From a virus: 20,303 bases of DNA. Below are positions 12,844 to 18,202 of this stretch, in pieces. A program made the position numbers and the translations under genes. The notes under the pieces were generated by a model. It made no database searches, was not told where the DNA came from, and was given only the letters and a program-made list of their open reading frames with translations. Location: positions 1 to 20,303 of IMG/VR virus record IMGVR_UViG_3300047443_000137. One strand, written 5' to 3'. Position 1 is the stretch's first letter. The number at the start of each line of letters is the position of its first letter.

Positions 12844-12922
12844 GGTGGACCTGCTCTTTCGTCGCTGTGAGAGGGGGTCCACCCCTCGGCCCGGAGTTCC
12901 AGCTCCACATGGGCCGAGGGGT
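12844..12922 (-). promoter_or_regulatory. structured leader of the HNH operon, two competing hairpins
   Basis: In the minus-strand RNA a 12-bp hairpin (ACCCCTCGGCCC at 12922-12911 with its complement at 12892-12881) is followed by an 8-bp hairpin (GGTGGACC at 12883-12876 with GGTCCACC at 12851-12844). They share bases 12881-12883, so the two full stems cannot coexist. The second stem ends directly at the GTG start and includes the GG of the AGCAGG ribosome binding site. On the plus strand the first hairpin is followed by TTTT. Regulation is inferred. Confidence 0.5.
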
Positions 12923-12954
12923 TTTCCCTTTACCGAGTACGACCGTAGCGAGAA

Positions 12955-12973
12955 GTGTGGACAATGTCCACAC
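12955..12973. promoter_or_regulatory. 19-bp operator-like palindrome before the HTH gene
   Basis: GTGTGGACAATGTCCACAC has perfect 9-bp arms around a central A. It ends 20 bases before the chosen ATG at 12994, where the transcription start or early transcript would be, so a bound protein would block expression. Likely binders are the HTH product itself or an element-encoded repressor. Confidence 0.65.
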
Positions 12974-12985
12974 CTCTCCGAGAGG
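12973..12985 (+). promoter_or_regulatory. hairpin overlapping the ribosome binding site of the HTH gene
   Basis: CCTCT pairs with AGAGG across a CCG loop; the 3' arm AGAGG is the Shine-Dalgarno for ATG at 12994, 8 bases away. If formed in the mRNA it would reduce initiation. The stem has only 5 bp, so the effect may be modest. Confidence 0.4.
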
Positions 12986-12993
12986 ATTGGCCC

Positions 12994-13251
12994 ATGCCCG
13001 ACGCCCCCCAGCGGCAAGAGCCGGAGAGGGAGACGATGACCATCCCGAAACTCGCCGAGAGGGTGGGGCGCAGCCGCACCCTGATCCACCGGCTTGCGAC
13101 GAACCCCGCCGAGGGGTGGCCCGCTCCTGTGTTCAAGGCCGGTAGCTCGCGCCCGGAGTACGACGTCCGTTGGTTTGATCAGTACTGGACTGAGCGACAG
13201 GCGGGTATCCGGCAGGGGAAGCGCACCGACTTGGACAAGCCAGAGGAGTGA
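12994..13251 (+). CDS. excisionase/AlpA-like helix-turn-helix protein, 85 aa
   Basis: After a short acidic N-terminus the segment MTIPKLAERVGRSRTLIHRL is a helix-turn-helix, followed by WPAPVFKAGSSRPEYDVRWF, the wing-like region of MerR/AlpA/Xis-type small DNA-binding proteins, and a polar C-terminus. Such proteins are excisionases or transcription activators in prophages and integrative elements. It is one of only two plus-strand islands. I chose ATG at 12994 because AGAGG is 8 bases upstream; ATG at 12964 and GTG at 12955 in frame would put the palindrome inside the coding sequence. No integrase lies next to it, so an excisionase role is uncertain and a transcriptional regulator is equally possible. 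Confidence 0.8.
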   Translation: MPDAPQRQEPERETMTIPKLAERVGRSRTLIHRLATNPAEGWPAPVFKAGSSRPEYDVRWFDQYWTERQAGIRQGKRTDLDKPEE

Positions 13252-13256
13252 TCATC

Positions 13257-13280
13257 ATGAGCGACACCACCTGGGGCTGA
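13257..13280 (+). CDS. possible 7-codon ORF (MSDTTWG)
   Basis: Five bases after the HTH gene's stop, ATG at 13257 opens a 7-codon frame reading MSDTTWG and ending in TGA. The GAGGAG sequence overlapping the end of the HTH gene is an excellent ribosome binding site 8 bases upstream. The frame ends 15 bases before a strong terminator. It could be a real micropeptide, a remnant of a lost gene, or chance. Nothing in the peptide suggests secretion. Confidence 0.35.
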   Translation: MSDTTWG

Positions 13281-13295
13281 CACCCCGCACACGAC

Positions 13296-13332
13296 GAAGG
13301 CCCCTGCTGACTTGGGAGCAGCAGGGGCCTTC
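13296..13332. terminator. strong terminator after the HTH gene
   Basis: A perfect 14-bp stem GAAGGCCCCTGCTG/CAGCAGGGGCCTTC with a 9-base loop lies 15 bases after the 7-codon ORF. It ends the rightward transcript and may stop leftward transcripts coming from the tRNA-like region. Confidence 0.88.
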
Positions 13333-13413
13333 ATGCTGTCCGTCACCTTCCGCTACCCGGCTGCCCGGGCGTACGGTCGCTGCACTCCACATTGGGGGGC
13401 GCCCGCGGAGGCG

Positions 13414-13448
13414 CGCGGCCCGCTGTTTCTCCACCGCAGCGGGCCGCG
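13414..13448. terminator. second convergent terminator hairpin
   Basis: A perfect 12-bp stem CGCGGCCCGCTG/CAGCGGGCCGCG with an 11-base loop. It lies between the tRNA-like sequence and the terminator at 13296-13332, and probably ends the leftward transcript of the small-gene train. Confidence 0.78.
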
Positions 13449-13589
13449 TTCATGTCCGGACGTGCGAGCGCCCGCCCCCGGAGCGTGGGACGGGCGACGC
13501 GGCGCGGAGTCTGTGACCCTTGGCCTTGCGGCTCGGGCGGCGCGTACCGCCGGGCCCTCGTGTCCCCGCTCCCGGAGACAAGCGGGCGT

Positions 13590-13655
13590 TCCCTCGACGC
13601 GATTTGAACGCGCAACCTCCCCGCCGGGCGCTCTTCCAAGTTGAGCCACGAGGGA
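13590..13655 (-). tRNA. tRNA-like sequence lacking most of the anticodon arm (probable pseudo-tRNA)
   Basis: Read on the minus strand it has a perfect 7-bp acceptor stem TCCCTCG/CGAGGGA, T8-G9, a 4-bp D stem GCTC/GAGC with a 9-base loop containing the invariant GG, G26, and a 5-bp T stem GCGCG/CGCGT (one G-U) with loop TTCAAAT. Between positions 26 and the T stem there are only 15 bases (CCCGGCGGGGAGGTT) where about 22 are normal, so a normal 5-bp/7-base anticodon arm cannot form and no anticodon can be read. No CCA is encoded. The rest is so canonical that I infer a tRNA gene that lost about 7 bases, or an unusual structured RNA. It lies just downstream of the leftward gene train. Confidence 0.7.
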
Positions 13656-13678
13656 ACCCGACCAGTATGCCGCGCCCG

Positions 13679-13954
13679 TCAAACAGGCTGCTGCCACGTC
13701 GTCAACGGCGGGTCCTCCCGGATCGGGCACTCGATACAGCCCCCGTCGCGGGCCTGCTGGCACTGCTCCAGGTGGCGGCGCCCCGATGCGAACACCGGGG
13801 TGCGCCAACGCCGTTCGTCGGGGTCACCAGCGACGATCCAGTCCGGGCCGACGGCTTCGATACGGACGCATTGGTCGTGGTCGCGGCCGAAGGCTCCGCC
13901 GGCGTCGCGGTGGATGACGTCGCCGGGCGCGAGGGGGCGGAGAGGTTCAGGCAT
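13679..13954 (-). CDS. hypothetical protein with C-terminal Cys motif, 91 aa
   Basis: The protein has a beta-rich N-terminal part (MPEPLRPLAPGDVIHRDAGG, then HDQCVRIEAVGPDWIVAGDP) that could form a small SH3-like barrel, and a C-terminal stretch with C65, C73 and C76 (EQCQQARDGGCIECPI). ATG at 13954 has AAGGAG 7 bases upstream and overlaps the end of the HNH gene by 8 bases; the longer frame to 14059 would lie within the HNH gene. It is the last protein gene of the leftward train. Function not recognised; protein or nucleic-acid binding is possible. Confidence 0.78.
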   Translation of the reverse strand: MPEPLRPLAPGDVIHRDAGGAFGRDHDQCVRIEAVGPDWIVAGDPDERRWRTPVFASGRRHLEQCQQARDGGCIECPIREDPPLTTWQQPV

Positions 13955-14444
13955 CGGCCGGCTCCTTCTGGTCGAGGGCGCGGGACGGGTGAGACTTCCA
14001 GAACCCGCCTTCACGCGCTTTCCGTCTGCGGTAGTAATCGCGTTGCGCAACGCGGGCACAGATGCGGCACCTACGCCGCCTACCGCCGTGGGTTGGCTTC
14101 ACGTTGCGATCCGCCAAGGGGTGGCCTTGTGCGCACACCTCGTGTGGCTTGTCACCCCCTGCCGCGCGCCCGCGCTTCACCATGTCTGCCACGTTGGCGC
14201 CCTGGCTGCCGACGTAGATGTGTGCAGGGTTGAAGCAGGGCGGGTTGTCGCAGTGGTGCAGCGCCTTCTGCTCCGGATCATTGAGGTCCAGCCCGTACAC
14301 GAGGTACGCGACCACTCTGTGAACCCTGCGCACCCTTCCGTGCCAAGAGATGCGTCCGTAGCCGTGTTCTGTGCGACTGCGTGTCCATTCCCAGCAGCCG
14401 GCATCTGTGATGAGGCGATGCGCTAGAAGCCGATCAGGTATCAC
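13947..14444 (-). CDS. HNH endonuclease, HNH_3-type (165 aa)
   Basis: The catalytic core reads ALHHCDNPPCFNPAHIYVGS (about residues 61-80), with H63, H64, N72 and H75 and zinc ligands C65 and C70. The preceding CWEWTRSRTEHGYGRISWHG and RVHRVVAYLVYGL segments, and the following NVADMVKRGRAAGG, match the HNH_3 family of free-standing phage endonucleases. A second Cys/His motif (C104, H108, C126, C129) and a basic tail may bind DNA. GTG at 14444 has AAGGAG 7 bases upstream and overlaps the 139-aa gene by 11 bases. A free-standing HNH gene within a tight operon is typical of a mobile homing endonuclease insertion. It is clearly distinct from the HNH gene at 12322-12843. Confidence 0.9.
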   Translation of the reverse strand: MIPDRLLAHRLITDAGCWEWTRSRTEHGYGRISWHGRVRRVHRVVAYLVYGLDLNDPEQKALHHCDNPPCFNPAHIYVGSQGANVADMVKRGRAAGGDKPHEVCAQGHPLADRNVKPTHGGRRRRCRICARVAQRDYYRRRKAREGGFWKSHPSRALDQKEPADA

Positions 14445-14853
14445 CGTTCAACTCCTTGATCGTCGGGCACGGCCACGGGACGAGACTGTCGTATGCCCCG
14501 GTGCAGTGGGCGCAGTGGCCGGGATCGTTCTCCCAGTCGTGGTGCAGCGCGCGCACGCGGTCGGCCGCGGTGAGGAGTTGCTCGCGGGTCGGCTTCACGT
14601 ACGGCTCGAACCAGGCGGGCGGCTTCGTCTTCAACGGCACGCTGTGGGTCTCGTAGGCATCCCTGCCGCGGGGGTCCATCACCTTCGCGCCCGTCTCGGT
14701 CCGAACGAACGTCTCGTATCGGATGGCCCGGCCATCGTCGGTGTCCACGATGAGGAGGTCTCCGTCGACGGGCACGGTGTGCGGGTCGATGCCGTTGGTG
14801 GTGAGCCATTCGGCGAGTGCGGTCCGGCGGGACCAGTCGGTTTGGATGGCCAT
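14434..14853 (-). CDS. hypothetical protein, 139 aa
   Basis: The N-terminal part (MAIQTDWSRRTALAEWLTTN, GDLLIVDTDDGRAIRYETFV) looks like a mixed alpha/beta fold, with an acidic strand-turn DTDDGRAIRY. The C-terminal part has helices (REQLLTAADRVRALHHDWEN) and a small Cys/His cluster CAHCTGAYDSLVPWPCP (C114, C117, C129). ATG at 14853 overlaps the coiled-coil gene's stop as TGATG. It reads as a soluble accessory protein of the early train; the family is not recognised. The longer frame to 15309 is not used because it overlaps the upstream gene. Confidence 0.78.
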   Translation of the reverse strand: MAIQTDWSRRTALAEWLTTNGIDPHTVPVDGDLLIVDTDDGRAIRYETFVRTETGAKVMDPRGRDAYETHSVPLKTKPPAWFEPYVKPTREQLLTAADRVRALHHDWENDPGHCAHCTGAYDSLVPWPCPTIKELNGDT

Positions 14854-15278
14854 CAGTGCTGCTCCCTGGGGTCGGTGCCGTAGTCGCCGGCGGCGAGGCG
14901 TTCGGGCTGCTTGCAGACGTCCCAGTCGCAGGGGGTGCCGGGCTCGGTGTGCCAGCACTGCACGGGCGGGTCGTCTGGGTCGGCGTCCACCTGCCGTACG
15001 GGCTCGGTCGCTTCGGTCGCTGCCGCGCCGGGCGCATCGTGGTCGAGGGCGGCTTGCAGCAGCTCGGCTCCACGCTTGAGCTGGTCTGTGCGCTTGGCCC
15101 ACAGGGCGGCGAGAGTGCGTACACGGGCGAGGGCTGCCTCGGCGCGGGCGGCCTTGCGGGCGAGCCCGGTATTGGCCTCGTTGAGCTCGCCTACGACTTC
15201 CTCGTACCGGGCGAGGTCGGCGTACAGCTGGTCGAGTGCGTCGCTGTTGATCGTGTCGGCGGTGTGGCGGTCGGTCAT
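14853..15278 (-). CDS. coiled-coil protein with C-terminal Cys motif, 141 aa
   Basis: Residues about 16-80 form a long helical region with heptad-like pattern (LYADLARYEEVVGELNEANT, RKAARAEAALARVRTLAALW) typical of coiled coils. The C-terminal 40 residues hold C108, H110, C117 and C122, a small metal site. ATG at 15278 has GGAGG 5 bases upstream and overlaps the preceding stop as ATGA. The similar plan, helical segment plus a Cys motif, is seen in the 252-aa protein at 17364-18122, which suggests related roles. No function is recognised. Confidence 0.8.
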   Translation of the reverse strand: MTDRHTADTINSDALDQLYADLARYEEVVGELNEANTGLARKAARAEAALARVRTLAALWAKRTDQLKRGAELLQAALDHDAPGAAATEATEPVRQVDADPDDPPVQCWHTEPGTPCDWDVCKQPERLAAGDYGTDPREQH

Positions 15279-15508
15279 TTGGTCCTCCGTGCTGCGCGCT
15301 GCATGGCACGCCGGGTGGCGCGGTTCGGTCGGGGCGGGAGCGGGTCGTTCATGCCGGGCGTGGTCGTGTCGAGGTCGCGGGAGGCAAAGCGGGGCGTGTC
15401 GCCAGACCTGTCGATGAGGATCTCGCCGTGCAGGATGAGCTGGGCTTCCCAGTTGGTGCCCGGGGCGGGCGTGTGCTCGCCCCGGGGTGTACGGCTCGGC
15501 CCGGTCAT
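15275..15508 (-). CDS. basic hypothetical protein, 77 aa
   Basis: The protein has a Pro-rich start (MTGPSRTPRGEHTPAPGTNW), a central beta-type segment (EAQLILHGEILIDRSGDTPR) and a strongly basic C-terminus (NRATRRAMQRAARRTK) that resembles a helical nucleic-acid-binding tail seen in many small phage proteins. ATG at 15508 overlaps the previous stop as ATGA and its own stop overlaps the next ATG. It is a soluble member of the gene train. Function unknown. Confidence 0.76.
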   Translation of the reverse strand: MTGPSRTPRGEHTPAPGTNWEAQLILHGEILIDRSGDTPRFASRDLDTTTPGMNDPLPPRPNRATRRAMQRAARRTK

Positions 15509-15807
15509 GCCGCGTCGTCCATGCCGAGCCCAGCCACCAGCTCGTCGAAGGCCGCGCGTTCCTCTTGGCTGATCACGGGCCGGACAACCGCAGGCCGGGC
15601 CGCACGCTCCAGCTCGACGCGCACCGCCCGGAGTTCGTCGGCGTGGGTGGATTCACGGAGGCCGGCCACGATGGTGGCGATGGATGCGGCCGCCATGATG
15701 ATGCTGGTCCAGAGGGGGACGTGGCCGAGGGTGGCGATGGTGCAGAGGGCGAGCCAGAGGGTGACTGCGGCGTAGATGGCGCAGAGGAAGCGGCCGTGGT
15801 TGGTCAT
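15505..15807 (-). CDS. two-span membrane protein with soluble C-terminus, 100 aa
   Basis: Two membrane spans occur near residues 7-24 (FLCAIYAAVTLWLALCTIAT) and 29-48 (LWTSIIMAAASIATIVAGL). They are followed by a helical charged region (ADELRAVRVELERAARPAVV) and an acidic end. ATG at 15807 has GGAGG 7 bases upstream and overlaps the preceding stop as ATGA. The frame open to 15909 lies inside the 136-aa gene and is not used. Small two-span proteins recur in this train (also near 16958-17215). Function unknown. Confidence 0.8.
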   Translation of the reverse strand: MTNHGRFLCAIYAAVTLWLALCTIATLGHVPLWTSIIMAAASIATIVAGLRESTHADELRAVRVELERAARPAVVRPVISQEERAAFDELVAGLGMDDAA

Positions 15808-16214
15808 CGCTGCGCCTCCGGGTCGTCGTCGGCCGGGTCCCAAGTCGCAAGCGGATCGCGCTCGGTGGTGGCCCACACGCGGGTCGGACACGGGTACCGC
15901 TGCTCGCACTCGACGCAGAGGCCGCTGACCAGGCCGCCGGGGAACTGCTCGGGGACGTGCGCGTCGGCGATGCGGCCGAGGCGCGCCTCGGGGCTGTCGA
16001 GGAGGACGATCCGGGTGGCGCCGCCGTGCCCGTGGACGCCCTTGACGGAGACGATCCCCTCGGGGTGGGGGGTGGTGGTGGGCCAGCGGCCGAGCCAGTG
16101 GACGGCGGCGTGGCCGTCGCTGAAGATGACGCCGTCGGCGACGTGCCCGGTGCCGCTGACGCCTGAGATGTCGGTGTCGCGGCGGAGTTGGAAGTGGCGG
16201 GGCGGCGTGGTCAT
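15804..16214 (-). CDS. hypothetical protein with C-terminal Cys motif, 136 aa
   Basis: The N-terminal 80 residues are beta-rich with many His and Gly (HFQLRRDTDISGVSGTGHVA, AVHWLGRWPTTTPHPEGIVS), and the C-terminal part has GLCVECEQRYPCPTR with three cysteines (about C102, C105, C111), followed by an acidic tail. ATG at 16214 has GGAGG 5 bases upstream; overlap with the next gene is ATGA. It is probably a soluble metal-binding protein of unknown function. The frame to 16331 overlaps the 44-aa membrane gene and is not used. Confidence 0.78.
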   Translation of the reverse strand: MTTPPRHFQLRRDTDISGVSGTGHVADGVIFSDGHAAVHWLGRWPTTTPHPEGIVSVKGVHGHGGATRIVLLDSPEARLGRIADAHVPEQFPGGLVSGLCVECEQRYPCPTRVWATTERDPLATWDPADDDPEAQR

Positions 16215-16345
16215 CGGGTCCTCCGTGTGCGGATGCGGGTGGTGAGGGCGCGCCCGCCCCGCCGGATGGCGAGGAGGGCGCAGACGGCGAAGGGCCAGAG
16301 AACGATGGCGACGCCGAGGACCCAGCCCCAATCGACGCGGCTCAC
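16211..16345 (-). CDS. 44-aa single-span membrane protein
   Basis: The sequence starts VSRVDWGWVLGVAIVLWPFA and continues VCALLAIRRGGRALTTRIRT, one membrane span followed by a basic, cytoplasmic tail. GTG at 16345 has GGGAGG 4 bases upstream and overlaps the XF1762-family gene's stop as GTGA; its own stop overlaps the next ATG. The longer frame to 16540 overlaps that gene antiphase and is not used. The tight double overlap supports reality. Function unknown. Confidence 0.72.
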   Translation of the reverse strand: MSRVDWGWVLGVAIVLWPFAVCALLAIRRGGRALTTRIRTRRTR

Positions 16346-16791
16346 GAGGCCTCCCAGAGGGTCCGCGGGATGGCCTCCGTGCCAGTCGCCGTGCGCGGTC
16401 GGCTCGGCCTGTCCCAGCCAGGATTCGCGGGGCGTTCGGCGAGGACGCGCCACCCGGCAGCGCGGAGGCTGGCGCCGGTCTCTCCGGCCTGCGTGTACGT
16501 GATCAGTCGCGTGTAGCCGAGGGCTTTCGCTGCGCGCCATGCTGCGCCGTACAGCAGCGAGTTGCAGTTGCGGGTGCCGTCAGCGGCGGTGCGGGTGACC
16601 TCCAGCGTCTGGCCGTTGTCGAAGAGCCGGGCGATGGGGCGGCCGACGACGGCGACGCCGTGCAGAACACCGTCGTCGTCTGCGGCTCCGACGGCGAACA
16701 CCATGCCGACCGGGGGTTGGTGGTGGCGATGCCACATGGCGACGAACGCAGCAGCATCCCGGAAGCGGACGGGGACCAGGTGGAGAGTCAC
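16342..16791 (-). CDS. XF1762-family protein (GNAT-like fold likely)
   Basis: This 149-aa protein shows the family's conserved blocks in order: LHLVPVRFRDAAAFVAMWHR, HHQPPVGMVFAVGA, VAVVGRPIARLFDNG, TLEVTRTAADGTRNCNSLLY, AAWRAAKALGYTRLITYT and GASLRAAGWRV. The family is widespread in phages and is probably an acetyltransferase-like enzyme, but its substrate is unknown. GTG at 16791 was chosen: it overlaps the preceding stop as GTGA like its neighbours and has GGAGG 9 bases upstream, whereas GTG at 16800 would directly abut that GGAGG. It lies in the middle of the small-gene train. Family identity is from memory of the pattern; biochemical role is inference. Confidence 0.82.
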   Translation of the reverse strand: MTLHLVPVRFRDAAAFVAMWHRHHQPPVGMVFAVGAADDDGVLHGVAVVGRPIARLFDNGQTLEVTRTAADGTRNCNSLLYGAAWRAAKALGYTRLITYTQAGETGASLRAAGWRVLAERPANPGWDRPSRPRTATGTEAIPRTLWEAS

Positions 16792-16958
16792 GGCGTCCAC
16801 CCTCCGGGGTTGAGGCGTCGGTCGGCTTCCTCGATCAGCACCCGCAGCCGATACGAGTGCGTGCCGGATACCGCAGCCAGGGCGGCGACTTCTTCGGCGT
16901 CCAGTTCGATGTGGACGCGCTTCTCGCCTTCGCGCCGGTTGGTGTAGACGATCTCCAT
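16788..16958 (-). CDS. 56-aa hypothetical protein, arc-like fold possible
   Basis: It reads MEIVYTNRREGEKRVHIELD followed by AEEVAALAAVSGTHSYRLRV and an acidic helix LIEEADRRLN. The strand-then-two-helices pattern could be a small RHH-like or similar fold, but basic DNA-contact residues are few. ATG at 16958 overlaps the preceding stop as TGATG and has GGAGG 7 bases upstream; GTG at 16961 is an alternative. Its stop overlaps the XF1762 GTG. It is a soluble microprotein of the train, function unknown. Confidence 0.74.
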   Translation of the reverse strand: MEIVYTNRREGEKRVHIELDAEEVAALAAVSGTHSYRLRVLIEEADRRLNPGGWTP

Positions 16959-17215
16959 CACGCTGCCTCCTGGTACCCGGGGACGTCTGTGGGCTCGTTG
17001 TGGCGCGTGCGGTGCCTGCGTGCGTGGATTCGGGCGCGGAGCCTCCCGCGTCGCCACGACGGGCCGCGCAGCATGCGCCGTGCCGTCTTCCAGCCCTGCG
17101 CGACGGCGAGCATCGTCGTGAACAGGACGACGGTGGCGACGAACGCGGCGGCCATGAGCCAGGCGACGATGGCCCAACCGACGGAGACAGCGGTGTTGAT
17201 GGCCTCAGCGATCAC
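16958..17215 (-). CDS. membrane protein with long basic tail, 85 aa
   Basis: One long or two short membrane spans lie at about residues 9-42 (VGWAIVAWLMAAAFVATVVL, then FTTMLAVAQGW). The rest is strikingly basic (KTARRMLRGPSWRRGRLRAR, IHARRHRTRHN), so the tail would be cytoplasmic and could bind nucleic acid or the membrane surface. GTG at 17215 overlaps the zinc-ribbon gene's stop as GTGA. The frame open to 17605 is antiphase to the 252-aa gene and rejected. Function unknown. Confidence 0.76.
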   Translation of the reverse strand: MIAEAINTAVSVGWAIVAWLMAAAFVATVVLFTTMLAVAQGWKTARRMLRGPSWRRGRLRARIHARRHRTRHNEPTDVPGYQEAA

Positions 17216-17361
17216 GAGGCGGCTCCGTGGGCCTGGTACTTGGTGAAGCATCCGTAGCAGCGCCACCACTGCGCCCGGCGCCATGGCCAGCGGTGCATCC
17301 GGACGATGGCCCGCTTGACCCCGCAGGCGGGGCAGGGCGGCGGCAATTGTTCGTCGGCCAT
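17212..17361 (-). CDS. 49-aa zinc-ribbon microprotein
   Basis: It begins MADEQLPPPCPACGVKRAIV and ends RCYGCFTKYQAHGAAS, with C10-x2-C13 and C39-x2-C42 as the two knuckles of a zinc ribbon; a basic Trp-rich loop (MHRWPWRRAQWWR) lies between them. ATG at 17361 has AAGGAGG 7 bases upstream. It is separated by 2 bases from the 252-aa gene and overlaps the next gene as GTGA. The basic, aromatic loop makes nucleic-acid binding plausible, but this is only inference. Confidence 0.8.
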   Translation of the reverse strand: MADEQLPPPCPACGVKRAIVRMHRWPWRRAQWWRCYGCFTKYQAHGAAS

Positions 17362-17363
17362 GG

Positions 17364-18122
17364 TCAGGCCTCCTTGCCGGGCTGGGACACGACGGCGTGC
17401 TTGCGGTAGGTGGGCGACAGGCCGCACAGCAAGCAGCCGCCGGTGGGCTCGTCGAGGACGAAGGCGTGCGGTACGTCTTGCGCGTCGCCCGCGGTTCCGT
17501 CGATCCCCGCTGCACGGCGGGCGGTGTCGCCCCGCTCCTGGAAGTCGGACTGCTCGGCGTAGTCGCACTCGGCGTTGCAGGCGTGGCACCACGGGTCCCC
17601 GGCAACCAGCGGTGAGGAGTTGGCGCGGTGGTCGGCTCGGCCGTCGTGGTCGCGTTTCGGGTGGCGGCAGTGGGCGCACCGCGGGCTCGGCGGGCGTGGC
17701 GGGCCCTGCTGCGTCTCGGGCTGCTGCGCCTCGCCGGCCATGCGGCTCGGGTCGGACGCGTCGTCGGCCATGAGCGCCGTGGTGATCAGCCCCCTGTAGT
17801 CGAGAGCGCTTCGGCCTACGACGGCTTCCGACTCCAGAGCGGAACGAACCCGCTCCATCGCGGCCTCGGCACGTTCGGCTCGACGCAGGTTCTCGTACCG
17901 GATGCGGCGCAGTTCGTCGACATCGACGGCGGCCCGGTCGCTGCACTGCGGGCACTCGGCGGTCTGGCTGGGGGGCGCAGACGGCACGGCGGCGGCCCGG
18001 GACGCGTCGTAGGCGGTGAGCAGCTGCTCGGCCTCATCCCACGGCATGCCATGCGCTTCGGGGACGGGATGCCAGTCGGGCGAGGACAGGGCGGACAGGA
18101 CGGCAATGCGGGGGTCGGTCAT
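17364..18122 (-). CDS. multi-zinc-motif hypothetical protein, 252 aa
   Basis: Residues 57-60 form a CPQC knuckle, followed by a helical segment (VDELRRIRYENLRRAERAEA, ERVRSALESEA) that may be a coiled coil. A second cluster, CAHCRHPKRDHDGRADHR and WCHACNAECDYAE (C149, C152, H155, C179, C182, C186), and a third CLLCGLSP (C230, C233) follow. Such Cys/His-rich proteins with C..C..H..D..H elements are frequent in Streptomyces phages. ATG at 18122 has AAGGAG 7 bases upstream and is the first gene after the hairpin at 18159-18191. The open frame continues upstream to 18461 but is antiphase to the next gene. Function unknown; a nucleic-acid-related role is inferred. Confidence 0.82.
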   Translation of the reverse strand: MTDPRIAVLSALSSPDWHPVPEAHGMPWDEAEQLLTAYDASRAAAVPSAPPSQTAECPQCSDRAAVDVDELRRIRYENLRRAERAEAAMERVRSALESEAVVGRSALDYRGLITTALMADDASDPSRMAGEAQQPETQQGPPRPPSPRCAHCRHPKRDHDGRADHRANSSPLVAGDPWCHACNAECDYAEQSDFQERGDTARRAAGIDGTAGDAQDVPHAFVLDEPTGGCLLCGLSPTYRKHAVVSQPGKEA

Positions 18123-18158
18123 GGTGTGGCTCCTTGATCGTGCGAGAGGATTGGGGGG

Positions 18159-18191
18159 CCGGCCGCCCGCGGCTCCAACGCGGGCGGCCGG
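18159..18191. terminator. perfect 13-bp hairpin between two minus genes
   Basis: CCGGCCGCCCGCG and CGCGGGCGGCCGG form a perfect 13-bp stem with a 7-base loop (GCTCCAA). It lies 11 bases after the stop at 18203 and 36 bases before the ATG at 18122, leaving little room for a promoter, so it may end most but not all transcription before the small-gene train. Confidence 0.78.
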
Positions 18192-18202
18192 TGCTGCGTT
18201 GG

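Larger units (their letters stand above)
13333..13678. other. 346-base region without protein gene
   Basis: No convincing protein frame is present; the open frames here are by-products of high GC. It holds, from left to right, a plain 80-base stretch, the hairpin at 13414-13448, about 140 bases in which I see nothing further except a short CCCGCT/AGCGGG inverted repeat (about 13566-13586), and the tRNA-like sequence at 13590-13655. It lies between two converging transcripts. Confidence 0.7.

Noticed and set aside
13590-13655. Functional tRNA gene
   Set aside because: The anticodon stem-loop is about 7 bases too short, so no anticodon can be assigned; it is reported as tRNA-like instead.
13353-13808. 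151-codon minus-strand frame across the tRNA-like region
   Set aside because: It contains the translated tRNA-like sequence (VAQLGRAPGGEVARSNR), the type of false ORF that tRNA genes produce, and has no ribosome binding site.
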